In this document: in pieces, positions 16,313-24,337 of the stretch
Layout: each line of letters opens with the position of its first letter
Position numbering within the stretch: the stretch's first letter is position 1
From: Lysobacterales bacterium
GTDB taxonomy: Bacteria; Pseudomonadota; Gammaproteobacteria; Xanthomonadales; SZUA-36
Length of the DNA: 40,984 nt
NCBI GenBank assembly: GCA_029935455.1
Contig: JAOZKI010000018.1
Location: forward strand, 1-40,984
Direction of reading: 5' to 3'
Notes under the pieces: model-generated
Databases searched by the model: none
What the model was told of the DNA's origin: nothing
The model's input: the letters and a program-made list of their open reading frames with translations, nothing else
Position numbers and translations under genes: made by a program

Positions 16313-17518
16313 ATGAAAACCTTCAATATCGACTCCCCCATGCACCACAAAACCAAGGTGTTTCCGAGTCCGTTTCATAGCCGTCAGGCCGAATGGAACG
16401 AGAATAAGGAATGGTCGCGCTGGTATGACTACCTGTCCGTACCGTCCTACACGGACGAGACCATGGAGTACTTTGCCGGACGCAATACCTGTGGCGTTTT
16501 CGACATCACGCCCATGACCAAACACCTGATCACCGGTCCCGATGCGCTGCCGTTTATGAACCGGCTGGTCACCCGCGATGTGAGTAAACTCAAACCCGGA
16601 CGGGTGGGCTATTCGGTCTGGTGCGATGATCGTGGTCAGGTCATTGACGACGGCACGATCTTTCATCTGCAACAAGGCCAGTACCGCCTCTGCTCCCAGG
16701 AGCACCAGATTGACTGGCTCATGATCAATGCGCACGGCTTCGATGTCAGTATCGTCGAGGACACGCACGATGTGGCGGGGCTGGCACTGCAGGGCCCCAC
16801 TTCCTGCGCCGTGTTGCGCAAGATGAATCTGCCGGGCATCGAAAACCTGACGCCCTTCGGCATGGCCAGCTTTGACTTCGAAGGCACGCAGCTGATGATT
16901 TCCCGCACCGGCTTCACCGGCGACCTCGGCTATGAGCTGTGGATTGACCCGGACCACGCAGAGGTGCTCTGGGACCGTCTGTTTGCCGCTGGCGAACTGC
17001 ACGGCATACGACCCATGGGGTCTGATGCGCTGGAAATGTTGCGCATTGAAGCCGGCTTCATAATGGCCGGGGCGGACTTTGCACCAGCGCTGCACACGGT
17101 GCGCTCCAAAAATACACGCTCCCCCTTTGAACTGGGTCTGGACTGGCTGGTGGATTTCAAAAAACCGGTCTTCAACGGCCGCCAGGCGCTGCTGAAAGAG
17201 CAGCAGCAGGGCTCGCGTTATGCCTTGGTAAAACTGGATATCGAGGACAACAAGGCCGCTGAGCACTCCTATGTTTACGACACGCGGGAGCGCAATATCG
17301 GCTGGGTGACCTCCGCCATGTGGTCGCCCTCGGCGAAGAAGAACATCGCCCTGGCCACGGTGAAACGGCCCCATGGTAAGGTCGACGAGCGCATGCTGGT
17401 GGAAATCTACTACCAGCGTGAGTTGGCCTGGTCGCGAAAGATGGCCCAAGCCGTGGTGGTGGAGCAGCCCTTCTGGGATCCACCACGTCGCCGTCAAACG
17501 CCTCCGGCGGACTGGTAA
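16313..17518 (+). CDS. GcvT-like folate-dependent aminomethyl/methyl transferase
   Basis: 401 residues, about 30-40 longer than typical glycine cleavage T protein. The GcvT fold signatures are clear: FDITPMTKHLITGPDA, the DDRGQVIDDG segment (residues 105-114) corresponding to the GxxxDD region with the catalytic acid, and SRTGFTGDLGYELW. C-terminal GCV_T_C-like sequence includes GWVTSAMWSPSAKKNIALA. No gcvH, gcvP or lpd gene is nearby, so this is not the glycine cleavage system. Stand-alone relatives remove methyl or methylene groups onto tetrahydrofolate, as in dimethylglycine/sarcosine metabolism and DmdA-type DMSP demethylation. In this operon it is a good candidate for the demethylation step, but the donor molecule is unknown. 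Confidence 0.88.
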   Translation: MKTFNIDSPMHHKTKVFPSPFHSRQAEWNENKEWSRWYDYLSVPSYTDETMEYFAGRNTCGVFDITPMTKHLITGPDALPFMNRLVTRDVSKLKPGRVGYSVWCDDRGQVIDDGTIFHLQQGQYRLCSQEHQIDWLMINAHGFDVSIVEDTHDVAGLALQGPTSCAVLRKMNLPGIENLTPFGMASFDFEGTQLMISRTGFTGDLGYELWIDPDHAEVLWDRLFAAGELHGIRPMGSDALEMLRIEAGFIMAGADFAPALHTVRSKNTRSPFELGLDWLVDFKKPVFNGRQALLKEQQQGSRYALVKLDIEDNKAAEHSYVYDTRERNIGWVTSAMWSPSAKKNIALATVKRPHGKVDERMLVEIYYQRELAWSRKMAQAVVVEQPFWDPPRRRQTPPADW

Positions 17519-17549
17519 GCCCCATGAATGGTCACCTGCAGGTTCCCCT

Positions 17550-19658
17550 GTGACACACCGGCTGGACCCCCTGCTGCGCCCGCGCTCTATCGCCGTCATT
17601 GGCGCCACGGAGCGGGCCGATGCCGTAGGCCGTCTGGCCATAGAGAATCTGCAGCATGGGGACTTCAGCGGACCCATCTATCCCATTAACCCCCAGCGCG
17701 ACAAGGTACTGGGGCTATCCTGCTACCCCCATTTTTCAGCGCTACCAGAGCTGGCAGAGCACGCCATTTTTTGCGTTTCTGACGCGCGGGTTGAGACCGC
17801 ACTGGAAGCGGCCATCGAACATGGTTGCAAGGCCATCACCATCATGTCTCAGCTACTGCTGGAGGGCGATCGTGAGCTGGCCCAACGCGTGGCCAAGCGT
17901 ATTGAGGAAGCTGGCCTGCTGCTGTGCGGCCCCAACGGCATGGGCTTCTATAACGCCTATGACGGCGTATGGGTCAGTGGCTTTGATACGCGCAATAACC
18001 ACCGTCGCGGTGGCAATGTCACCTTGATCACCCACTCCGGCGCCGGCATGTGCGGCATCGTCGACTGCGAGGAGCGCATCGACTTTAATCTGGCCGTCAG
18101 CGCCGGCCAGGAGATGAACGTGGGCATGGCCGACTACATGGACTTTGCCATGGAGCAGCATGACCCGGCCGTGATCGGTTTGTTCATGGAAACGGCGCGT
18201 GACCCACAGGCACTCAGCGCGGCCCTGGCCAAGGCCCAGCGTCGCAAGATTCCCGTGCTTGCGCTAAAGGTGGGGCGCACGGAACTGGCGGCGCGCATGG
18301 CCCAGTCGCATTCCGGCGCCATCGCCGGGGAAGACGCCGCCTACGCCGCCCTGTTCGACCGTTACGGGGTGCAGCGAGTGAAGGATATGGATGAATTAGC
18401 CACGGCGCTGATTCTTTTTGCACAGCCCCATCCCCTGGGCCCTGGCAGTCTGGTAACGCTGCATGACTCGGGCGGCGAGCGACAGCTACTGATCGATCTG
18501 GCCGATGAACTGGGTACGCCGCTGGCCAAATTAACCGATCGCAGCGAGCAGGCACTAGAGCGCTTGCTGGACCCGGGCCTGCCCGCCATTAACCCGCTGG
18601 ATGGCTGGGGTACCGGCGGGGCCGATGCCGACCAGACCATGGCCGCATGCATGAGCGTACTACTGGCGGATCCAAACGCCGCCATTGGCGCCGTGGTGCA
18701 TGATCGCGCACCCTACGGCGCCATCTATCCGGGCTACATTGAGTACATGCGCGCGGCCCATGCCGCCACCGGCAAGCCCATCTGTCTGGTGGCCAATCGC
18801 CAGGGCACGGGCAGCGACCCGCAAGTGCTGGCCGCCACCCGCGAAGGCTTCCCGGTGCTGGACGGCTTGCGACCTTTTTTGAGCGCCGTACGCGCACTGC
18901 TGGAATGGCGGGATTTTCAAGCCCGCCCTGCTGATCCGGCACCCATGCTGGAGCCGACTCAGATCGCGACGGCCCGCACCCGCCTGGCCGGTACAACAGG
19001 CCTGGATGAGTACGAATCGCTTCGGTGGCTGGGAGATATGGGGCTACCCTGCAGTCCGGGCATCATTGTTGAGACCGAAATGGAAGCCCTTCAGGCAGCG
19101 GCGGAATTTGACGGCCCCGTGGCACTCAAAACAGCCATGCCAGCACAGGCCCATAAAAGCGAGCAGCGTGGCGTACATCTTGCGCTGGGTGACGCCAGCG
19201 CTGTGTCCCATGCCTGGAACGATCTTAATCTACGCTTGGGGCCACGCGTGCTGGTCGCACCCATGGCCCCGGCCGGTGTCGAGATGGTGCTCGGCATGGT
19301 GCGGGACCCCCAGTTTGGGCCGCTGGTCATGCTCGGCTTCGGCGGCATTGGCATTGAGGCCATGAAAGATACGGTATTCGCCCTGCCCCCCTTTGGCGAG
19401 GCCACGGCCCTGCGCCTGCTGGATCGGCTCCAACAGCGACCGCTGCTGGACCTGGCCCGAGGCCAGAAACCACCTGACGTGGCAGCCTTCGCCCGCATGG
19501 CCGCCCAGTTTTCAGCGCTGGTTGCGGCGCTCGGCGACCAGCTCGCCGAAATCGATATGAACCCGGTGATTGTGCATGGAGATGGCTGTGTTGCCGTCGA
19601 TGCACTGGTGCTCACGTCTGGCGAGCATGACACCACGAAAAGGAGAGAATCAACATGA
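17550..19658 (+). CDS. NDP-forming acyl-CoA synthetase (ADP-forming acetate-CoA ligase family)
   Basis: 702 residues from a GTG at 17550; earlier in-frame sequence is inside the GcvT gene and tryptophan-rich, so it is not coding in this frame. Domain order: CoA-binding Rossmann domain (RPRSIAVIGATERADAVGR, residues 9-130), two ligase-CoA domains with SHSGAIAGED, where H254 fits the phosphohistidine, and a C-terminal ATP-grasp domain (about 470-690; VALKTAMPAQAHKSEQRGV, then AEIDMNPVIV). Single-chain alpha-beta arrangement. It would join CoA to a carboxylate with ATP cleavage to ADP. The ATP-dependent DMSP lyase DddX belongs to this superfamily, so a lyase-type reaction on a betaine-like substrate is an alternative. 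The stop overlaps the aldehyde dehydrogenase start as ATGA. Confidence 0.9.
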   Translation: MTHRLDPLLRPRSIAVIGATERADAVGRLAIENLQHGDFSGPIYPINPQRDKVLGLSCYPHFSALPELAEHAIFCVSDARVETALEAAIEHGCKAITIMSQLLLEGDRELAQRVAKRIEEAGLLLCGPNGMGFYNAYDGVWVSGFDTRNNHRRGGNVTLITHSGAGMCGIVDCEERIDFNLAVSAGQEMNVGMADYMDFAMEQHDPAVIGLFMETARDPQALSAALAKAQRRKIPVLALKVGRTELAARMAQSHSGAIAGEDAAYAALFDRYGVQRVKDMDELATALILFAQPHPLGPGSLVTLHDSGGERQLLIDLADELGTPLAKLTDRSEQALERLLDPGLPAINPLDGWGTGGADADQTMAACMSVLLADPNAAIGAVVHDRAPYGAIYPGYIEYMRAAHAATGKPICLVANRQGTGSDPQVLAATREGFPVLDGLRPFLSAVRALLEWRDFQARPADPAPMLEPTQIATARTRLAGTTGLDEYESLRWLGDMGLPCSPGIIVETEMEALQAAAEFDGPVALKTAMPAQAHKSEQRGVHLALGDASAVSHAWNDLNLRLGPRVLVAPMAPAGVEMVLGMVRDPQFGPLVMLGFGGIGIEAMKDTVFALPPFGEATALRLLDRLQQRPLLDLARGQKPPDVAAFARMAAQFSALVAALGDQLAEIDMNPVIVHGDGCVAVDALVLTSGEHDTTKRREST

Positions 19659-21184
19659 GTTCTATGGCTTTCGATGACTACAGCAAAGATCAGTGGCATG
19701 CCGCCGCAACACGCTATGGCAGCCGTGTGGAAACCCGGCATTTCATCAACGGCGAACTGCGCGACAGCATCGATGGCGAACGCTTTGAAAGCGTGAACCC
19801 GGCCACGGGGGAAACACTTACCGCCATGGCAGCCGGCAATCACAAGGACATTGATCTGGCGGTAGCGGCTGCCCGCAAAACCTTCGAGTCCGGCGTGTGG
19901 TCCAAAATGGATCCACGCGCACGCATGAAGGTGCTGTACCGTTTTGCCGATCTGGTGGAAGCCAACACGGAGGAACTGGCGGTACTCGACAGCCTGGATA
20001 TGGGCAAACCGATCAGCGATATGATCAGCGTGGATGTGCCCCTGGTGGCGGAAACGATTCGCTTTATGGCCGAGTGCATCGACAAGGTGGATGGCTCCGT
20101 AACCAATACCCAAGCCGACCAGCTGGGCCTGATTCTGCGCGAGCCGCTGGGTGTGGTCGGCGCCATTACGCCCTGGAACTATCCGCAGCTCATGGCTGCC
20201 TGGAAATTCGCGCCGGCTCTGGCCGCTGGCAATACGGTGGTGCTGAAGCCGGCGGAACAATCGCCCATGAGCGCCGTGCGTCTGGCCCAGTTGTTTATGG
20301 AAGCCGGTGGTCCTGCCGGCGCTTTCAATGTGGTGAATGGTCTGGGCGAGGCAGCTGGTAAGCCCCTGGCCCTGCATATGGACGTGCGCAAAATATCTTT
20401 TACCGGCTCCACGGCCGTGGGCAAGCTCATGATGCAGTACGCGGGCCAATCCAACCTCAAGCATGTGGGGCTGGAATGTGGTGGCAAGTCACCGCAAATC
20501 TTCCTGAGCGACCTGCCCGATATGGGCGCCGCCGTGGAGGCCGCCTACGGTGGTATCTACGAAAACATGGGCGAGGTCTGCAATGCCGGTTCGCGCCTGC
20601 TGGTGGAACGCAGCATCTACGACGAGTTTGTGGAACGCTTCGCCGCCGAGGGCCAGCATGCCTACGTGCCCGGGGACCCGCTGGATCCGGAGACCAGCAT
20701 GGGGCCACTGGTAAGCAAGCAGGATCAGCAACGCGTGCTGGGCATGATTGAGGCTGGCAAGGCCGAGGGTGCACGTCTGGTCTTTGGCGGGGATGCGCCG
20801 GCCCATCTGGAGCCTGGCGCCTTCGTCAATCCCACCCTGTTTGCGGACGTTAATAACCAGATGGGCATCGCCCAGCAGGAAATCTTCGGGCCCGTGGCCA
20901 GCATGATTCCCTTTGACAGCATTGAAGAGGCCCTGAGTCTGGCCAATGACACCATCTATGGCCTCGCCGCCAGCGTCTGGACCAGTGATATCGATCGCGC
21001 CATCCGGCTCACGAAAGGAATCGAAGCGGGCATGGTTTATGTCAATGCCTATGATGCCGGCGATTTCACCCAGCCCTTCGGCGGCTACAAGCAATCGGGC
21101 AACACCCGCGATGCCTGCCTGGACAGCTACAAAAACTATACCCAGCAAAAAGCCTGCTGGATTCAACTGTCCGGACCTGCCTGA
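19655..21184 (+). CDS. NAD(P)-dependent aldehyde dehydrogenase, PuuC-like
   Basis: 509 residues with a strong AAAAGGAGAG ribosome site and an ATGA overlap with the preceding gene. All aldehyde dehydrogenase landmarks are present: GVVGAITPWNYPQ, KPAEQSP, FTGSTAVGK, LECGGKSPQ with the general base E274, and GEVCNAGSR with the nucleophile C309. The overall pattern, including VNAYDAGDFTQPFGGYKQSGNTRD near the C terminus, resembles gamma-glutamyl-gamma-aminobutyraldehyde dehydrogenase (PuuC) and betaine-aldehyde dehydrogenases. It would oxidise an amino- or trimethylammonio-aldehyde made by the oxygenase or the flavoproteins. Placement next to a PuuA-like ligase favours a gamma-glutamylated intermediate, but a free aldehyde is equally possible. 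Confidence 0.93.
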   Translation: MSSMAFDDYSKDQWHAAATRYGSRVETRHFINGELRDSIDGERFESVNPATGETLTAMAAGNHKDIDLAVAAARKTFESGVWSKMDPRARMKVLYRFADLVEANTEELAVLDSLDMGKPISDMISVDVPLVAETIRFMAECIDKVDGSVTNTQADQLGLILREPLGVVGAITPWNYPQLMAAWKFAPALAAGNTVVLKPAEQSPMSAVRLAQLFMEAGGPAGAFNVVNGLGEAAGKPLALHMDVRKISFTGSTAVGKLMMQYAGQSNLKHVGLECGGKSPQIFLSDLPDMGAAVEAAYGGIYENMGEVCNAGSRLLVERSIYDEFVERFAAEGQHAYVPGDPLDPETSMGPLVSKQDQQRVLGMIEAGKAEGARLVFGGDAPAHLEPGAFVNPTLFADVNNQMGIAQQEIFGPVASMIPFDSIEEALSLANDTIYGLAASVWTSDIDRAIRLTKGIEAGMVYVNAYDAGDFTQPFGGYKQSGNTRDACLDSYKNYTQQKACWIQLSGPA

Positions 21185-21224
21185 GGCGTGATTTGAACCC
21201 TGAGGGGAACAAGGAAAAGAAACC

Positions 21225-22598
21225 ATGAATGACATTTCGCCCGAAAACGAACTTGAAGCTTTTCTAGAACAGCACCCGGACACGCGCTTTATGGACGTGT
21301 TCGCCGCCGATATCAATGGCGTGCTACGTGGCAAGCGAATTCAGCGCGACGACTTCAAAAAGCCATTCCGCAAAGGCTCCAACTTCTGTGCTGCCTCAAC
21401 GGTCATGAACGTCCGTGGCGAATCGCCTGAAAGTGTTAAATACGGCGCCCATGACGGTGACCCGGATATCCGGAGCGTCGCCGTCCCCGGTTCCCTGGCG
21501 CCTGTACCCTGGGCCAGCGTCCCCACGGCCCAGTGCATGCTGGAGCTACAGGAATTTGATGGCACGCCGTATTTTCTCGATCCGAGGAATGTGCTGAAGC
21601 GCGCCATGCAGCCCCTGCTGGACCTGGGCCTACAGCCGGTACTGGCCACGGAGCTGGAATTCTATCTGGTGGAATACGATGGTGACACCTTTGTGCCGCG
21701 CATGCCCAAAATCCCGGGTTCTGACTGGGATCAACTGGGCGTCCAGTTCGCCAGCTTTGATGATCTGGACGATGTGGAACCCTTTCTCGTGGATCTGGAT
21801 AAGTTCTGCCGTCAGCAACAGGTGCCAGCCGGCGCAGCGCTGGCGGAATATTCCCCGGGGCAGTTTGAAGTCAATCTGAATCACATCGCGGACCCGGTGG
21901 TGGCCTGCGACCATGCCCTGTTACTCAAGCGCGCGGTCAAAGCCGCAGCGAAAAAGAACGGGCTCACCGCCTCGTTTATGGCCAAGCCTTTCCAGGAACA
22001 TGCGGGCTGCGGGCTGCATATTCACCTCAGCCTGCTGGATCAGGATGGCAACAACATTTTTGCCGGCAGCAGCACCGATGGCGACTGGTCCGACCGCCTG
22101 CGCCACGCCATTGGCGGCATGGCCGCAACCATGACCGAGTCCATGGCCGTATTCGCACCTAACGCCAACTCCTATCGTCGCTATGCCCCCGGTTTTTTCG
22201 TGCCCGCAACCCCGAGCTGGGGGCCCAACCATCGGGACCTGGCCCTGCGCATCCCGGTATCCCGAGCACAAAACCGGCGCGTGGAACACCGGGTGTCCGG
22301 CGCAGATGCCTGCCCCTACCTGGTGGTTGCTGCCATTCTTGCCGGCGTCCATCACGGGCTGACGCAACGCTGCGAACCGGAAGCCATGACGCCGGAGCGT
22401 GAGGATGTGGATTACCAGGTCAGTCTACCGGTGCGCTGGTCCCAGGCACTGGATGCCTTCGAGGCCGGTAGGATTCTGCCCGAATACTTTGGCCGGGAGT
22501 TTCACCAGGTCTATGGCCAGGCCAAGCGCGAGGAGTGCAACCTATTCCACGCAGAGATCACCGACCGTGATTACGAGTGGTACCTGCGGGCCGTCTAG
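21225..22598 (+). CDS. Glutamine synthetase-fold gamma-glutamyl ligase, PuuA-like
   Basis: 457 residues, last gene of the catabolic operon, 40 bases after the aldehyde dehydrogenase with an AAGGAAAAG ribosome site. Beta-grasp N terminus (FMDVFAADINGVLRGKRI) is typical of gamma-glutamylpolyamine synthetases. The catalytic core shows ELEFYLVE, NLNHIADPV, MAKPFQEHAGCGLHIHLSL, the ATP-site block NANSYRRYAPGFFVPATPSW and the ADACPYLVVAAILAG segment. The family ligates glutamate's gamma-carboxyl to an amine such as putrescine or ethanolamine using ATP; true GlnA is less likely given its N terminus and operon. It may mask a primary or secondary amine before oxidation, or capture methylamine or ammonia as a gamma-glutamyl amide. 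Confidence 0.9.
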   Translation: MNDISPENELEAFLEQHPDTRFMDVFAADINGVLRGKRIQRDDFKKPFRKGSNFCAASTVMNVRGESPESVKYGAHDGDPDIRSVAVPGSLAPVPWASVPTAQCMLELQEFDGTPYFLDPRNVLKRAMQPLLDLGLQPVLATELEFYLVEYDGDTFVPRMPKIPGSDWDQLGVQFASFDDLDDVEPFLVDLDKFCRQQQVPAGAALAEYSPGQFEVNLNHIADPVVACDHALLLKRAVKAAAKKNGLTASFMAKPFQEHAGCGLHIHLSLLDQDGNNIFAGSSTDGDWSDRLRHAIGGMAATMTESMAVFAPNANSYRRYAPGFFVPATPSWGPNHRDLALRIPVSRAQNRRVEHRVSGADACPYLVVAAILAGVHHGLTQRCEPEAMTPEREDVDYQVSLPVRWSQALDAFEAGRILPEYFGREFHQVYGQAKREECNLFHAEITDRDYEWYLRAV

Positions 22599-22621
22599 GC
22601 AACGCCCGTGACCAAGCACTG

Positions 22622-22657
22622 CCCGCAGCTCACGCCTACGGAGGGGTGACCTGCGGG
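22622..22657. repeat. Hairpin with nested TGACC/GGTCA palindrome before the halogenase gene
   Basis: CCCGCAG (22622-22628) pairs with CTGCGGG (22651-22657), and TCAC (22630-22633) with GTGA (22646-22649), giving an 11-pair interrupted stem with a 12-base loop. The right arm is itself part of the palindrome TGACC-TGCG-GGTCA (22647-22660). No T-run follows. It may end the upstream operon or act as an operator over the -35 region of the halogenase promoter. Confidence 0.4.
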
Positions 22658-22674
22658 TCAGGCTTGGCTAAGAT
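22646..22674 (+). promoter_or_regulatory. Candidate promoter of the halogenase gene
   Basis: GTGACC (22646-22651) and TAAGAT (22669-22674) are separated by 17 bases and each matches four of six positions of the sigma-70 consensus. Transcription would begin near 22681 and leave a leader of about 37 bases. The palindrome TGACCTGCGGGTCA overlaps the -35, which would suit a repressor site. Confidence 0.35.
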
Positions 22675-22717
22675 AAAGACCTTCCCGCCGTAGGCAACTA
22701 CGTAACCCAGACATCGC

Positions 22718-24229
22718 ATGACCCCACCACGCAAAATTCTTATCGTCGGCGGCGGCACCGCCGGCTGGATGGCCGCCCTGCATATGCAGCATCTCTGGGG
22801 CGACCGCGACATGGAAATCACCCTAATTGAATCGGCCCGCATTGGTACCGTCGGCGTCGGTGAAGGCACCACGCCGCTGATTAAGGAGTTCTTCGACCGG
22901 CTCGGCATTCCCGAGAGCGAGTGGATGCCCGAGTGCGCAGCCACCTATAAATGTGGCATTGCCTTCCCGGACTGGTCGACCGTTGAAGGGCATGAAACCT
23001 ATTTCCATCCCTTTTTCTCGGAGCAGGACCGGGCCCACGTTAGTCATTTCTGGGACAACTGCAACCTGCGACGGGACGGCTTTGATATTCCCGCCCATCC
23101 GGACGACTATTTCGTCTCCACCGCCATGGTGCGGCAAAACCGCTGCCCTATAGCGCAGACGCCGGGCGTACCGAACGCGGTCTATGGCTATCACTTCGAT
23201 GCCGCGCTCATGGGCCAGTATTTTCGCAAGAAAGCGATTGAGTTGGGTGTGCGCCACGTTGAGGACACGATCGAGCGCGTGCGACTGGGAGAGGACGGCC
23301 ATATCGCTGCCGTGGAGACCGAACAGCACGGCGCCCTGGAGGCGGATTTCTTTGTGGACTGCACCGGCTTCCGGGGCCTGCTGATCCGCGAGGCCCTGGG
23401 CGAGGAAATGCGCTCCATGCGCGACTACATGTTTAACGACGGTGCCATTGCCATTCCCACGCCGCATGAGGAGGGCCAGGCGCTTTCCTCGGAAACCGTT
23501 TCCAAGGCCCTGAGCCACGGCTGGTGCTGGCATATCCCGCTGGTCACCCGTATGGGTAATGGCTACGTGTTCAGCACGGATTACATCAGCCATGATGAGG
23601 CAGAGGCAGAGTTTCGTGAGTACCTGGGCGAGCGCGCCGAAGGACGCGAGGCCCATCGCCTGTACTGGAAACCGGGACGCTTGGACAATCATTGGCAGAA
23701 AAACTGCCTGGCGGTGGGCCTGAGTCAGGGCTTTCTCGAGCCCCTCGAGGCACTCATGATTAATGTCATCCAGAGCACCATTGAGAGCTTTACGACCTGT
23801 TTTGAACAGGGCGATTTCACCCATCAACAGCAAGACAGGTTCAATCAGAACGTGAACCTCTTTATCGACGGCATCCGCGACTACCTGCAATTGCATTACA
23901 AGATCAATACGCGCAGCGATAGCCAGTACTGGATTGATACGCGGGAGAATCCGCACATGTCCGATCACCTGCGTACGATTCTGGAGGCCTGGGACAGCAA
24001 CGCGGATTTTGACCGCGTTCTCTTCGACCATATCAATCAGCAGATTTACCCGCGCACCAGCTGGTATTGCATGCTGGCCGGCATGGGGCGCTTTCCCGAG
24101 GCCAACAAACACGCCATGCGGGTTCCCGTAAGACACCAGCAGCGCGCCGCTGCCGCCAGCCAACAGCAAGCCATGGACTTCTGGCCCCATCAGGAGTATC
24201 TGCAGCAGATTTACGCCGCCAAGGCCTGA
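22718..24229 (+). CDS. Flavin-dependent halogenase, tryptophan halogenase family
   Basis: 503 residues. Compared from memory with PrnA: the FAD motif GGGTAGWMAA is at residues 11-20, GVGEGTTP follows, and K78 in TYKCGIAF aligns with the catalytic PrnA Lys79. The family signature WxWxIP is present as GWCWHIPL (about 267-274), and FLEPLEALM places E344 at PrnA Glu346. The residue after it is alanine instead of the PrnA serine. The catalytic apparatus for chlorinating or brominating an aromatic substrate with FADH2, O2 and halide is thus intact. The required flavin reductase is absent from the window. Many environmental family members sit near TonB receptors and their substrates are unknown; a tie to the NRPS locus 11 kb away is possible but unproven. 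Confidence 0.92.
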   Translation: MTPPRKILIVGGGTAGWMAALHMQHLWGDRDMEITLIESARIGTVGVGEGTTPLIKEFFDRLGIPESEWMPECAATYKCGIAFPDWSTVEGHETYFHPFFSEQDRAHVSHFWDNCNLRRDGFDIPAHPDDYFVSTAMVRQNRCPIAQTPGVPNAVYGYHFDAALMGQYFRKKAIELGVRHVEDTIERVRLGEDGHIAAVETEQHGALEADFFVDCTGFRGLLIREALGEEMRSMRDYMFNDGAIAIPTPHEEGQALSSETVSKALSHGWCWHIPLVTRMGNGYVFSTDYISHDEAEAEFREYLGERAEGREAHRLYWKPGRLDNHWQKNCLAVGLSQGFLEPLEALMINVIQSTIESFTTCFEQGDFTHQQQDRFNQNVNLFIDGIRDYLQLHYKINTRSDSQYWIDTRENPHMSDHLRTILEAWDSNADFDRVLFDHINQQIYPRTSWYCMLAGMGRFPEANKHAMRVPVRHQQRAAAASQQQAMDFWPHQEYLQQIYAAKA

Positions 24230-24253
24230 GCACGCGCACAGCAGCAACAAAAA

Positions 24254-24288
24254 CGCCCGGCGAACCGGGCGAGCTTTTTTTCTTTTTA
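24254..24288 (+). terminator. Rho-independent terminator of the halogenase gene
   Basis: CGCCCGG-CGAA-CCGGGCG (24254-24271) is a perfect seven-pair stem with a CGAA tetraloop, followed after three bases by TTTTTTTCTTTTT. It starts 24 bases after the halogenase stop and isolates that gene from what follows. Confidence 0.9.
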
Positions 24289-24337
24289 TTGATGTATTGC
24301 TTTTATTATGAGCGGCTCCCTCAGGGACCAGGCAAGC

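Noticed and set aside
16313-17518. Glycine cleavage system operon
   Set aside because: No gcvH, gcvP or lpd is present, and neighbours point to stand-alone folate-dependent transfer.
17373-17549. N-terminal extension of the acyl-CoA synthetase inside the GcvT gene
   Set aside because: The extension is tryptophan-rich, out of frame with GcvT and unlike the family; the GTG at 17550 is directly before the conserved CoA-binding domain.
16154-17677. 507-codon minus-strand frame opposite the GcvT-like gene
   Set aside because: Antisense to a clear GcvT-family gene in an intact operon; composition is typical of a shadow frame.
22823-24250. 475-codon minus-strand frame opposite the halogenase
   Set aside because: The plus strand encodes all halogenase signatures and ends at a terminator; the minus frame lacks recognisable domains.
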